A stretch of DNA of 9,412 bases from Clostridia bacterium (GCA_017442445.1 JAFRZS010000076.1:1-9412); one strand, 5' to 3'. Numbered from the stretch's first letter, positions 1 to 6,668 are shown. The notes: a model not told the origin generated them from the sequence alone. Numbers and translations are program-made.

Positions 1-537
1 ACCAGAACAACAACTAAACTTATAACCTACATTAACGGCAAGAAGGTATCTGAAAAAATTGCTTCTCAGAAAATCACAAAGAAGCCCGTAACACAGAAGG
101 TTCTTGTCGGAACAATGCAGAAATTCTATCATTACGACGAACAAAGCAACAAAGGAAAATTCCTGTGGCCTGTTCCTGCAATCAGAGAAATATCATCGCA
201 TTTTGGCTACAGGTGGGGCAGAACTCATCAGGGTCTTGATATTTCCGGTGCCGGCGTAACAGGACAGGATATAGTAGCTGCAGAATCAGGAGTTGTTGAA
301 TCTGTAAGCATGAGCAATTCAGGATACGGTCATTCACTTGTGATAAATCACGGCGGCGGTATCAGGACAAGATATGCTCACTGTATTGCGGGTTCAATCG
401 CAGTAAAAACAGGACAGAAGGTATCAAAGGGACAGGTTATTGCAGCTGTAGGAAGTACAGGCAATTCCACAGGCGCCCACCTTCATTTTGAAGTGTTAGT
501 AAACGGAACACCCGTTGATCCGTTAAAATATTTGTAA
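1..537 (+). CDS. G5-domain M23 family metallopeptidase (3' part of the gene)
   Basis: Frame 1 is open from the first base, so the gene starts upstream of the window and 178 residues are visible. Visible residues 1-38 are the end of a G5 domain (YINGKKVSEKI, then PVTQKVLVGT), a fold found beside wall-binding and peptidase domains. Residues from about 55 on form a complete M23 (LytM-type) domain: WPVP, then the zinc motif HQGLD (H76, D80; bases 226-240), and the C-terminal HLHFE motif, followed by NGTPVDPLKYL. All expected ligands are present, so an active zinc endopeptidase that cuts peptide cross-links in peptidoglycan is likely. It acts outside the membrane; the signal peptide and any LysM repeats would lie off the left edge. 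The internal ATG at 115 is not the start, because the G5 reading continues in frame before it. thrS follows closely without a terminator between them, so the two may be co-transcribed. Confidence 0.92.
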   Translation, partial: TRTTTKLITYINGKKVSEKIASQKITKKPVTQKVLVGTMQKFYHYDEQSNKGKFLWPVPAIREISSHFGYRWGRTHQGLDISGAGVTGQDIVAAESGVVESVSMSNSGYGHSLVINHGGGIRTRYAHCIAGSIAVKTGQKVSKGQVIAAVGSTGNSTGAHLHFEVLVNGTPVDPLKYL

Positions 538-552
538 GAAAGGAAGATGACA

Positions 553-2496
553 GTGGTAAAGGTAACATTAAAAGGCGGAACAGTTAAGGAGTATGAGCTC
601 AACACCACCGTTGCTGATATAGCAAAGGATATATCAATGGGCTTATATAAGGCTGCGTGTGCCTGCACAATAGACGGAGAGGTGAAGGACCTTCGAACTA
701 CCATCGACAAGGATTGCGAAGTTGCAATTTTAACTTTCGATGATGAAGAGGGCAGAAAGGCATTCCGTCATACTGCATCTCACGTTCTTGCACAGGCAGT
801 AAAAAGACTTTATCCCGATGTAAAACTTGCAATCGGACCGGCAATAGATGACGGTTTTTATTATGATTTTGATTCAGAGGTTTCATTCACACCTGAAATT
901 CTTGAAAAGATTGAAGCTGAAATGAAGAAAATCGTAAAAGAAAAGCTTCCCCTTGAGAAGCATGAGCTTGAGCCGGAGGAAGCTATTGCGTATTATGAAA
1001 AGCTCGGAGAAATATATAAGGTTGAGCTTATAAAAGAGCATTCAGACAAAGGTGAAAAGATTTCTTTCTATAAGCAGGGCGAGTTTGATGAGCTGTGTGC
1101 AGGACCTCATATTCCCGATACAGGCAGAATTAAAGCATTCAAGCTTACAAGCTGCACAGGTGCTTATTGGAGAGGCGACTCAAAGAACAAGATGATGCAG
1201 AGAATTTACGGTACTGCATTCACAAAGCAGGCTGATTTAGATGAGCATCTTGAAAGAATAGAAGAAGCTAAGAAGCGTGATCATAACAAGCTTGGCAGAG
1301 AGCTTGAAATTTTCACAACTTCAGATGTTATCGGTCAGGGCTTACCGATAATGCTTCCCAACGGCGCAAGAATCATTCAGCTTCTTCAGAGATTTGTTGA
1401 AGACGAGGAACAGAAGAGGGGTTGGCTTCTTACAAAAACACCCTTGATGGCAAAGAGTGACTTATATAAAATTTCAGGTCACTGGGGACATTATAAAGAC
1501 GGTATGTTCGTTTTAGGTGACGAGGAAAAGGATGACGAAGTATTTGCACTCCGTCCCATGACTTGCCCCTTCCAGTATCAGGCATATCTCAACAAGAACC
1601 GTTCTTACAGAGATTTACCGTTAAGATATAACGAAACTTCAACTCTTTTCAGAAATGAAGCATCGGGCGAAATGCACGGTCTTATCAGAGTCCGTCAGTT
1701 CACAATTTCAGAAGGTCATCTTGTATGCCTTCCCGAACAGCTTGAAAATGAATTCAAGGGTTGTCTTGAACTCGCAATTTATATGCTCAAGACATTAGGA
1801 CTTTATGAAGACGTTTCATACCGTTTCTCACAGTGGGATCCGGACGATAAAGAAAAATACATCGGCACTCCTGAACAGTGGGACGAAGCTCAGGGCATGA
1901 TGAAGAAGATTCTTGATAATCTTGAAATTCCCTATGTTATCGGTATCGGTGAAGCAGCATTCTACGGACCTAAGCTTGACATTCAGATAAAGAATGTTCA
2001 CGGCAAGGAAGATACTCTTATTACAATCCAGATTGACCAGATGTTAGCACAGCAGTTCGGTATGGAATATGTTGACCGTGATGGCTCAAAGAAAAATCCG
2101 TACATCATTCACAGAACATCACTCGGTTGTTATGAAAGAACACTCGCACTTCTTATTGAAAAATATGCAGGTGCATTCCCGATGTGGTTAGCACCCGAAC
2201 AGGTAAGAATCCTCCCGATTGCTGACAGACACCATGAAAAAGCCTTTGAAATCAAGGATATGCTTTTCAAAGCAGGCATCAGAGTTGAAGTTGATGACAG
2301 AGCTGAAAAGACAGGCTATAAAATCAGAGAAGCACAGCTCAAGAAGATTCCCTATATGCTCGTTGTCGGTGACAAGGAAGCAGAAGAAGGCACAGTATCT
2401 GTCCGTAAACGCGGAGCAGGTGACCTCGGAGCTATGCCTGTTGAAGATTTCTTGAAACAGGCACTCGCAGAAGTTGAATCAAAAGTAATAGAATAA
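553..2496 (+). CDS. thrS: Threonyl-tRNA synthetase
   Basis: Class II aminoacyl-tRNA synthetase that joins threonine to tRNA-Thr in the cytoplasm. Domains in order (647-aa numbering): TGS domain about 1-62; editing domain with HxxxH (H73, H77) and CAGPH (C182, H186), which hydrolyses Ser-tRNA-Thr; catalytic core with zinc ligands C338 (in MTCPF), H375 (in GEMHG) and H520 (in IIHRTS), motif 3 being GCYERTLALLIE; C-terminal anticodon-binding domain from about 545. Length is normal and no residue is missing. Start: an ATG at 547 lies only 2 nt after the AAGGA at 540-544, whereas the GTG at 553 lies 8 nt after it and gives MVKVTLKGG, the usual opening of this family. I therefore prefer GTG 553; an annotation from ATG 547 (649 aa) would differ by two residues. 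It follows the M23 gene by 15 nt and ends in a strong terminator. No T-box leader precedes it. Confidence 0.97.
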   Translation: MVKVTLKGGTVKEYELNTTVADIAKDISMGLYKAACACTIDGEVKDLRTTIDKDCEVAILTFDDEEGRKAFRHTASHVLAQAVKRLYPDVKLAIGPAIDDGFYYDFDSEVSFTPEILEKIEAEMKKIVKEKLPLEKHELEPEEAIAYYEKLGEIYKVELIKEHSDKGEKISFYKQGEFDELCAGPHIPDTGRIKAFKLTSCTGAYWRGDSKNKMMQRIYGTAFTKQADLDEHLERIEEAKKRDHNKLGRELEIFTTSDVIGQGLPIMLPNGARIIQLLQRFVEDEEQKRGWLLTKTPLMAKSDLYKISGHWGHYKDGMFVLGDEEKDDEVFALRPMTCPFQYQAYLNKNRSYRDLPLRYNETSTLFRNEASGEMHGLIRVRQFTISEGHLVCLPEQLENEFKGCLELAIYMLKTLGLYEDVSYRFSQWDPDDKEKYIGTPEQWDEAQGMMKKILDNLEIPYVIGIGEAAFYGPKLDIQIKNVHGKEDTLITIQIDQMLAQQFGMEYVDRDGSKKNPYIIHRTSLGCYERTLALLIEKYAGAFPMWLAPEQVRILPIADRHHEKAFEIKDMLFKAGIRVEVDDRAEKTGYKIREAQLKKIPYMLVVGDKEAEEGTVSVRKRGAGDLGAMPVEDFLKQALAEVESKVIE

Positions 2497-2500
2497 TTTT

Positions 2501-2540
2501 AAAAAAGGACTCTTCCGCTTTCGCGGAAAAGTCCTTTTTT
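2501..2540. terminator. Bidirectional intrinsic terminator between thrS and the convergent small gene
   Basis: AAAAAAGGACT (2501-2511) pairs perfectly with AGTCCTTTTTT (2530-2540). After one C/A mismatch, TTCCGC (2513-2518) pairs with GCGGAA around a TTTC loop. The A-run and T-run sit on opposite sides, so the structure ends with a U-tract in both directions. It should stop thrS transcripts from the left and the small minus-strand gene from the right, whose stop codon is 17 nt away. Confidence 0.93.
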
Positions 2541-2556
2541 GAATATGACGGTAATT

Positions 2557-2760
2557 TTACTCCTCGGAGTAGAGGGCATCTATCAGAAGATGTCTGTAGA
2601 TACCCGAAAACTCCTTGAACAGAGCTTTTTCGGCAGCAGGGGAAAGTCTGCCTTGTTGGCGGAGTCTTTTTATCTTTTGCGCTTTTTTACGCATGATATT
2701 CAACTCCTTTTCTGCTGCACCGATTGCAGCGTTTGCTGTGGGATCTGAATAATAACTCAT
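2557..2760 (-). CDS. Small helical protein of unknown function (67 aa)
   Basis: I do not recognise a named family. The gene is real by sequence signals: the start codon (2760-2758) is preceded by AGGAGGT (2774-2768) at 7 nt spacing, the strongest ribosome binding site in the window; it has its own promoter at 2926-2899; and it ends beside a bidirectional terminator. The protein opens MSYYSDPTANAAIGAAE and has no signal peptide, membrane segment or cysteine. Two helices are likely: about residues 8-37, with a strongly basic centre (MRKKAQKIKRLRQQGR), and about 41-63 (PAAEKALFKE onward), joined by a GRLSP turn. It ends in acidic DALYSEE. This looks like a compact helical hairpin, with the basic face open to nucleic acid or a protein partner (inference). 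The DPTANAAIGA opening looks like a conserved motif rather than random sequence. The gene lies convergent to thrS and divergent from adeC, with no functional link visible. Confidence 0.82.
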   Translation of the reverse strand: MSYYSDPTANAAIGAAEKELNIMRKKAQKIKRLRQQGRLSPAAEKALFKEFSGIYRHLLIDALYSEE

Positions 2761-2772
2761 AATAGTTACCTC

Positions 2773-2798
2773 CTGAAAATTAAATTTTCCATTTTCAG
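2773..2798 (-). promoter_or_regulatory. Hairpin abutting the ribosome binding site of the small gene
   Basis: On the minus strand CTGAAAAT (2798-2791) is complementary to ATTTTCAG (2780-2773) with a 10-nt loop. The 3' arm runs into the first two bases of the AGGAGGT element (2774-2768), so folding would border or partly cover the ribosome binding site. Inside the loop an alternative AT-rich pairing (GAAAATT with AATTTTC on the plus strand) is possible. The pairing is seen directly; a role in translation is inference. Confidence 0.45.
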
Positions 2799-2803
2799 AA
2801 GCA

Positions 2804-2871
2804 TAAAAAATTTACCTCTGCAAACGGACAGACCTATCCCATTGGCCTGTCAACTTGCAGAGGTAAACCTC
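2804..2871 (-). ncRNA. Structured leader with terminator-like hairpin upstream of the small gene
   Basis: TTTACCTCTGCAA (2811-2823) and TTGCAGAGGTAAA (2855-2867) form a perfect 13-bp stem. Inside it a second stem pairs GACAG (2827-2831) with CTGTC (2847-2851), then CC with GG across one mismatch, leaving a 9-nt loop at 2835-2843. On the minus strand the outer stem is followed at once by TTTTTT (2810-2805), which has the form of an intrinsic terminator. Just before the stem, GAGG (2871-2868) can instead pair with the CCTC that begins the stem (2863-2860), a possible weak anti-terminator. The element lies between the promoter (2926-2899) and the gene start (2760). It may be an attenuator or ligand-binding leader, or the end of a separate RNA of about 90 nt. 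It does not match the purine, T-box, SAM, TPP or preQ1 cores as I know them. Confidence 0.5.
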
Positions 2872-2898
2872 AAAATTACTAAATGATCTATGACATAT

Positions 2899-2926
2899 AT
2901 AATAAACCTTTTCTACAGAAAGTCAA
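2899..2926 (-). promoter_or_regulatory. Sigma-A type promoter of the small gene
   Basis: Read on the minus strand: TTGACT (2926-2921), a 16-nt spacer, TATTAT (2904-2899), each one or two mismatches from consensus. The predicted RNA start is near 2892, leaving an untranslated leader of about 130 nt before the start at 2760, unlike the very short leaders of the plus-strand genes here. Confidence 0.65.
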
Positions 2927-2932
2927 GACTTT
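2919..2932. repeat. Palindrome over the -35 of the minus-strand promoter
   Basis: AAAGTC-AA-GACTTT is a perfect 6+6 inverted repeat. It covers the TTGACT hexamer of the leftward promoter and lies about 34 bp before the rightward adeC -35. Its position would suit an operator, but so short and AT-rich a palindrome could also be chance. Confidence 0.3.
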
Positions 2933-2965
2933 TTTTGGAGAAATCCGTGTCTTTTTTGCTGTTAG

Positions 2966-2994
2966 TTGACAAAATCTTTAACTAAGGATAAAAT
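2966..2994 (+). promoter_or_regulatory. Sigma-A promoter of the adeC-birA-acyltransferase unit
   Basis: TTGACA (2966-2971, exact consensus), a 17-nt spacer and TAAAAT (2989-2994, one mismatch) make the best canonical promoter in the window. Transcription should start about 7 nt later, near 3001, at the GGG that opens the GGTGAT ribosome binding site. The mRNA leader is then only about 10 nt, leaving no room for a riboswitch before adeC. Confidence 0.85.
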
Positions 2995-3010
2995 ATTTTC
3001 GGGTGATAGA

Positions 3011-4690
3011 ATGAAACTGTTATTTAAAAATGCAAATGTAGTAAATGTTTTCACAGGTACTTGTGAAAAGGCAGATGTTTTAATAGAAAATGATAAGATT
3101 ATCGGTGTGGGTGAATACTCCGAAGCTGATGTTATAAAAGATGTTTCGGGGAAATATATCTGCCCCGGTTTTATAGACAGTCATATTCATATAGAAAGCT
3201 CAATGCTGTCACCGTCAGAGTTTGCAAAGGTTTGTGTGCCGCACGGTACAACCTCTGTAATCGCAGACCCGCACGAAATTGCAAATGTCTGCGGTAAAAA
3301 AGGTATTGAATATATGCTTGAAGCAAGTGAAAATATACCTCTTGATGTTTATCTTATGCTTCCGTCATGTGTACCTGCAACAATGTATTGCGAGTCGGGC
3401 GCTACTTTAGAAGCTGAAGATTTAGAAGAATTTTATTCGCATCCGCGCGTTCTCGGACTCGGTGAAGTTATGAACTATGTCGGAGTTGTTTTCGGTGATG
3501 AAAAGCTTTTGAAAAAAATCAAAGCGGCAAAATCACACGGTCTTACGGTAAACGGACACGCTCCTTTGTTGATGGGCGCTGAACTTGATAAATATATCTC
3601 GGCAGGAATAGAAGATGACCACGAATGTACATCGCCAGACGAAGCAAAAGAACGTATATCAAAAGGTCAGAAAATTATGATTCGTCAAGGCACCTCGGCA
3701 AAAAATCTTGAAGCCATGATTCCGTTGTTTGATGAACCGTGGTGCAGACATTGTATGCTTGTAACTGATGATAAACACCCTGCAGATTTGCTTAATAACG
3801 GACATATTGACGATATAATCCGCAGTGCTGTAAAATACGGCAAGTCTGCAATTATAGGTATTCAGATGGCAACAATTCAGGCGGCAGAGCATTACGGACT
3901 TAAAAATATCGGAGCAGTATCACCCGGATATAATGCAGATATTTTAGTGCTTGATGACCTTGATACAGTATCCGTCAGTGAGGTTTATAAAAACGGTGTA
4001 TGCGTTACGGAAAACAGTTTTGATATTCCGAAAATCAGTCCCGAGCTTGAAAATGCGGTGAAAAATTCATTTAATCTCAAAGAGCTTTCAGAGGAAGATT
4101 TTTTAATTGATTGCAACACAAAGAAAAAGTGTAATGTAATAGGTGTTATAAAGGGCGAGTTGTTGACCGATAAGAAAATCATGACGATTGATTTTTCAAA
4201 AAATAACGGAACAGATATTGAGTCCGATATCCTGAAAATTGCTGTTATTGAACGGCATAACAATACAGGACACACAGGTCTCGGTTTTATTAACGGAATA
4301 GGACTCAAAGAAGGTGCAATTGCATCATCGGTTTCACACGATTCGCACAACCTTATAATAATCGGTACAAATGAAAGTGATATGGCGTATGCAGGTAACA
4401 GAATACGAGAAATCGGCGGAGGTAATGTAGTTGTAAGAAACGGAGAAATCATCGCAGAGATGCCGTTGTCAATTGCAGGACTTATGACCGAGATGTCGGC
4501 AAAAGAAATTGCAGATTTGAATAAAAAGGTAAGAGATTGTGTCTATACTCTCGGAGCAGATAAAGATATTGAGCCGTTTATGACAATGGCTTTTGTCGGA
4601 CTTCCTGTAATTCCGCATCTTAAACTGACAACAAAAGGTCTTGTTGATGTGAATAAATATGAACTCATTTCTTTGTTTGCAGAAGACTGA
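3011..4690 (+). CDS. adeC: Adenine deaminase
   Basis: Cytoplasmic amidohydrolase that converts adenine to hypoxanthine and ammonia (purine salvage). The protein has 559 residues, close to the Bacillus enzyme. Visible motifs: GFIDSHIHIES with metal ligands H58 and H60; DPHEIANV (H88); GEVMN (E152); NGHAP (H183); DDHE (H204); and TDDKHPADL (D253, D254, H256), the layout expected for the binuclear metal site. The C-terminal third carries the family-typical ERHNNTGHTGLGF, SHDSHN and REIGGGN segments. Start: ATG 3011 has GGTGAT at 3002-3007 and gives MKLLFKNANVVNVFTG, the usual opening. The frame stays open to a TTG at 2966, but that TTG is the promoter -35 and lies upstream of the predicted RNA start, so the extra 15 codons are not translated. 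birA follows after 9 nt, so they are co-transcribed. Confidence 0.95.
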   Translation: MKLLFKNANVVNVFTGTCEKADVLIENDKIIGVGEYSEADVIKDVSGKYICPGFIDSHIHIESSMLSPSEFAKVCVPHGTTSVIADPHEIANVCGKKGIEYMLEASENIPLDVYLMLPSCVPATMYCESGATLEAEDLEEFYSHPRVLGLGEVMNYVGVVFGDEKLLKKIKAAKSHGLTVNGHAPLLMGAELDKYISAGIEDDHECTSPDEAKERISKGQKIMIRQGTSAKNLEAMIPLFDEPWCRHCMLVTDDKHPADLLNNGHIDDIIRSAVKYGKSAIIGIQMATIQAAEHYGLKNIGAVSPGYNADILVLDDLDTVSVSEVYKNGVCVTENSFDIPKISPELENAVKNSFNLKELSEEDFLIDCNTKKKCNVIGVIKGELLTDKKIMTIDFSKNNGTDIESDILKIAVIERHNNTGHTGLGFINGIGLKEGAIASSVSHDSHNLIIIGTNESDMAYAGNRIREIGGGNVVVRNGEIIAEMPLSIAGLMTEMSAKEIADLNKKVRDCVYTLGADKDIEPFMTMAFVGLPVIPHLKLTTKGLVDVNKYELISLFAED

Positions 4691-4699
4691 GGTGAAATT

Positions 4700-5479
4700 T
4701 TGAATAAAAACGAAATATTAAAAATTTTAACGAAAGATGCAAGGTCTTTTTATAATTTAACACTTGCGGATATTGTTGAATCAACTAATGATACAGTAAA
4801 AGCACAAGCTAAAAATTCAGCGCCTGAAGGTACGGTTTTAATCAGTGAAGAACAGACAAAAGGTAAGGGTACAAAGGGACGAAGCTTTTTCTCACCCAAA
4901 GGTAACGGAATCTATATGAGTATATTGTTACGCCCCGAACTCCCGATAGAAAAAACCGTAATGATAACAACTGCGGCGGCAGTGTCTGTTTGTGAAGCAA
5001 TAGAAAAACTGACCGATAAAAGACCGAAGATCAAGTGGGTTAACGATATCCTCATAGATAATAAAAAAGTCTGCGGAATATTGACGGAAGGCGTAGTCGG
5101 ACAGTACGCAGTCTTGGGTATAGGAATCAATGCCTTTGCACCGCAAAACGGTTTTCCGGATGAAATTAAAAATATTGCGGGTGCGGTCCTTGATGAATTT
5201 AAAGTGAATTTCAGAAACGAACTGGTCGCAGAAATTCTCAACAGCTTTTTAAGATATTATAAAAATCTTGAAAACAATCCGCATACGGAGTTGTACAAAT
5301 CGTATTCTGCAATTTTAGGCAAAGAAATCAATGTAGTCACAAACGATGAAATCTTACCTGCTGTTGCAGTTGATATAGATGATGACTGCAGATTGAAAGT
5401 CCGTTTTTCAGACGGACACGAAAGACTCCTCAATTCCGGAGAGGTAACATTAAGATTAGAAAAGGGGTATAATTTATGA
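4700..5479 (+). CDS. birA: Biotin-[acetyl-CoA-carboxylase] ligase, single-domain type
   Basis: Activates biotin with ATP to biotinyl-AMP and transfers it to a lysine of carboxylase carrier proteins. The protein has 259 aa. Only about 20 residues precede the catalytic domain, so there is no N-terminal helix-turn-helix: this is a class I ligase without the repressor function of E. coli BirA. Visible: ESTN (27-30), adenylate-binding loop GKGTKGR (55-61), SPKGNGIYMS, the catalytic KWVND (K112), CGILTEG, GIGIN (140-144), and a small C-terminal SH3-like domain from about 205. The loop is normally GRGRxGR; here the position of the conserved second arginine (E. coli R118) is T58. The start is TTG at 4700 with GAGGTGA (4689-4695) in front, overlapping the adeC stop. 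The stop overlaps the next ATG as ATGA. No biotin synthesis gene or carboxylase is in view. Confidence 0.92.
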   Translation: MNKNEILKILTKDARSFYNLTLADIVESTNDTVKAQAKNSAPEGTVLISEEQTKGKGTKGRSFFSPKGNGIYMSILLRPELPIEKTVMITTAAAVSVCEAIEKLTDKRPKIKWVNDILIDNKKVCGILTEGVVGQYAVLGIGINAFAPQNGFPDEIKNIAGAVLDEFKVNFRNELVAEILNSFLRYYKNLENNPHTELYKSYSAILGKEINVVTNDEILPAVAVDIDDDCRLKVRFSDGHERLLNSGEVTLRLEKGYNL

Positions 5480-6600
5480 GTTCAACATCGTTGAAAAAAG
5501 AAAGAAATTACGGCATTGATTTGTTGAGAATAGTATCAATGCTTATGGTTGTAACTTTACATACGTTGAATGTTGGTGGAATTTTAAATAATACCGAACC
5601 ATTTTCTTTTAAATATTATTTTTCTTATTTTTTGTATTTTTGTGCTTTTTGTGCAGTTAACTGTTACGGAATGATAACAGGATATGTAGGATATGGATTA
5701 AAGTCCAAATATTCCAATTTAATAACTCTTTATCTTCAGACAGTTTTTTATGCTTTTCTTTCTGTACTATTGTATTGGATTTTTAAACCCGAAGTAATAA
5801 CACTGAAATCTATCATTTGTGCAATTTTTCCTTTTGCATCAAGTGGCGGGTATTGGTATTTCGGAGCATACTTTACAATGTTTTTCTTTATACCTGTATT
5901 GAATAAGGGAGTAGAGCTTTGCGAGAAAAAATATCTTGATATTTATATTGTTTTTGTACTTGTGTTTTTTTCAATATTTAATCTTTTTATTTCAGTACAG
6001 TCTTATAACATATCTAACGGGTATTCGTTCATATGGCTTATGGTTATGTATATCGTTGGAGCATATTTTAAAAAATATGATATTGCAAATAAAATAAGCA
6101 ACATAAAATGCATAGCAGTATATTCGCTTATGGTAGTAGCAGCATTTGTATTGAAACTTGCATGGGAATATTACGGATTGAAGACGACAGGTGAGTTTGT
6201 CGTAAAGGGAGGTTTGTTTCTTCAATACAACGCATTACCGTTTTTAGTTTGTGCAATGGCTTTGCTTTTAGTTTTTGCAAAGATGAATGTAAAGGGTGCT
6301 TTCAGAAAAGCTGTTATGTTTTTATCACCTCTTTCGTTCGGTATATACATCTGCCATGTATCAGATTTTTCATGGGGAGAAATTCTTACAGATTTGTTCA
6401 CAGGTGTGACAAAGCTTAGTCCGGTCTTGTTTGTACTCGGAGTATTCGGTGCAATACTTTCAGTTTATCTTGTAAGTGCGGTAATTGAATTTGTAAGAAG
6501 CAAACTTTTTGAATTGTTAAGAGTCAAAAAGTTTTCAATATGGCTTGAAGAATTTATCACAAAAATAATTTCAAAAGCTTTTTCTCTTCTGGACAGATAA
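5476..6600 (+). CDS. Acyltransferase-3 family integral membrane protein
   Basis: A 374-aa polytopic membrane protein with about ten hydrophobic segments (roughly 13-35, 46-70, 82-104, 124-142, 154-174, 184-200, 212-230, 246-268, 282-299, 314-340). The N-terminus has the family signature DLLRIVSM...LHT with D15, R18 and H29. GGYWYFGAYFTMFFFIPVLNK (124-144) and FGIYICH (288-294) are the other typical blocks. Members move acyl, usually acetyl, groups from the cytoplasm onto surface sugars, for example O-acetylation of exopolysaccharide or peptidoglycan; the substrate here cannot be read from sequence. No extracellular SGNH domain is fused, unlike OatA. The ATG overlaps the birA stop by 4 nt (ATGA), with GGGG at 5464-5467 as ribosome binding site, so it is translated as the third gene of the adeC unit. 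The gene is more AT-rich than thrS, as membrane genes often are. Confidence 0.88.
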   Translation: MSSTSLKKERNYGIDLLRIVSMLMVVTLHTLNVGGILNNTEPFSFKYYFSYFLYFCAFCAVNCYGMITGYVGYGLKSKYSNLITLYLQTVFYAFLSVLLYWIFKPEVITLKSIICAIFPFASSGGYWYFGAYFTMFFFIPVLNKGVELCEKKYLDIYIVFVLVFFSIFNLFISVQSYNISNGYSFIWLMVMYIVGAYFKKYDIANKISNIKCIAVYSLMVVAAFVLKLAWEYYGLKTTGEFVVKGGLFLQYNALPFLVCAMALLLVFAKMNVKGAFRKAVMFLSPLSFGIYICHVSDFSWGEILTDLFTGVTKLSPVLFVLGVFGAILSVYLVSAVIEFVRSKLFELLRVKKFSIWLEEFITKIISKAFSLLDR

Positions 6601-6629
6601 AAAATTAATAGCTATAAATATGATGCAAA

Positions 6630-6668
6630 CGGCGGCTCCCTTGTGTAAAGGGAGCCGTTATTTTGTTC
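6630..6668 (+). terminator. Intrinsic terminator after the acyltransferase gene
   Basis: CGGCTCCCTT (6633-6642) pairs with AAGGGAGCCG (6648-6657) around a GTGTA loop, followed by TTATTTTGTT. The U-tract is interrupted, but the GC-rich 10-bp stem should end the adeC-birA-acyltransferase transcript. It separates this unit from the sporulation promoter about 50 bp further on. Confidence 0.85.

Noticed and set aside
115..117. ATG 115 as the start of the M23 peptidase
   Set aside because: The frame continues upstream as recognisable G5 domain sequence to the window edge, so the ATG is internal.
2799..2940. Purine riboswitch upstream of adeC
   Set aside because: The stem-loop here lies upstream of the adeC promoter on the wrong side of the RNA start, and the conserved purine aptamer core is not visible.
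3985..4452. Long open frame antisense to adeC (about 155 codons, minus strand)
   Set aside because: It mirrors the codon pattern of adeC, has no ribosome binding site or promoter, and its translation resembles no protein fold; it is a shadow of the real gene.
4912..5241. Open frame antisense to birA (about 109 codons)
   Set aside because: Same reasoning: fully inside a well-supported gene, no start signals.
5476..6600. Acyltransferase gene as horizontally acquired cargo
   Set aside because: It is AT-rich, but it overlaps birA by an ATGA junction and has no repeats, integrase or other mobility signs; hydrophobic codons explain the composition.
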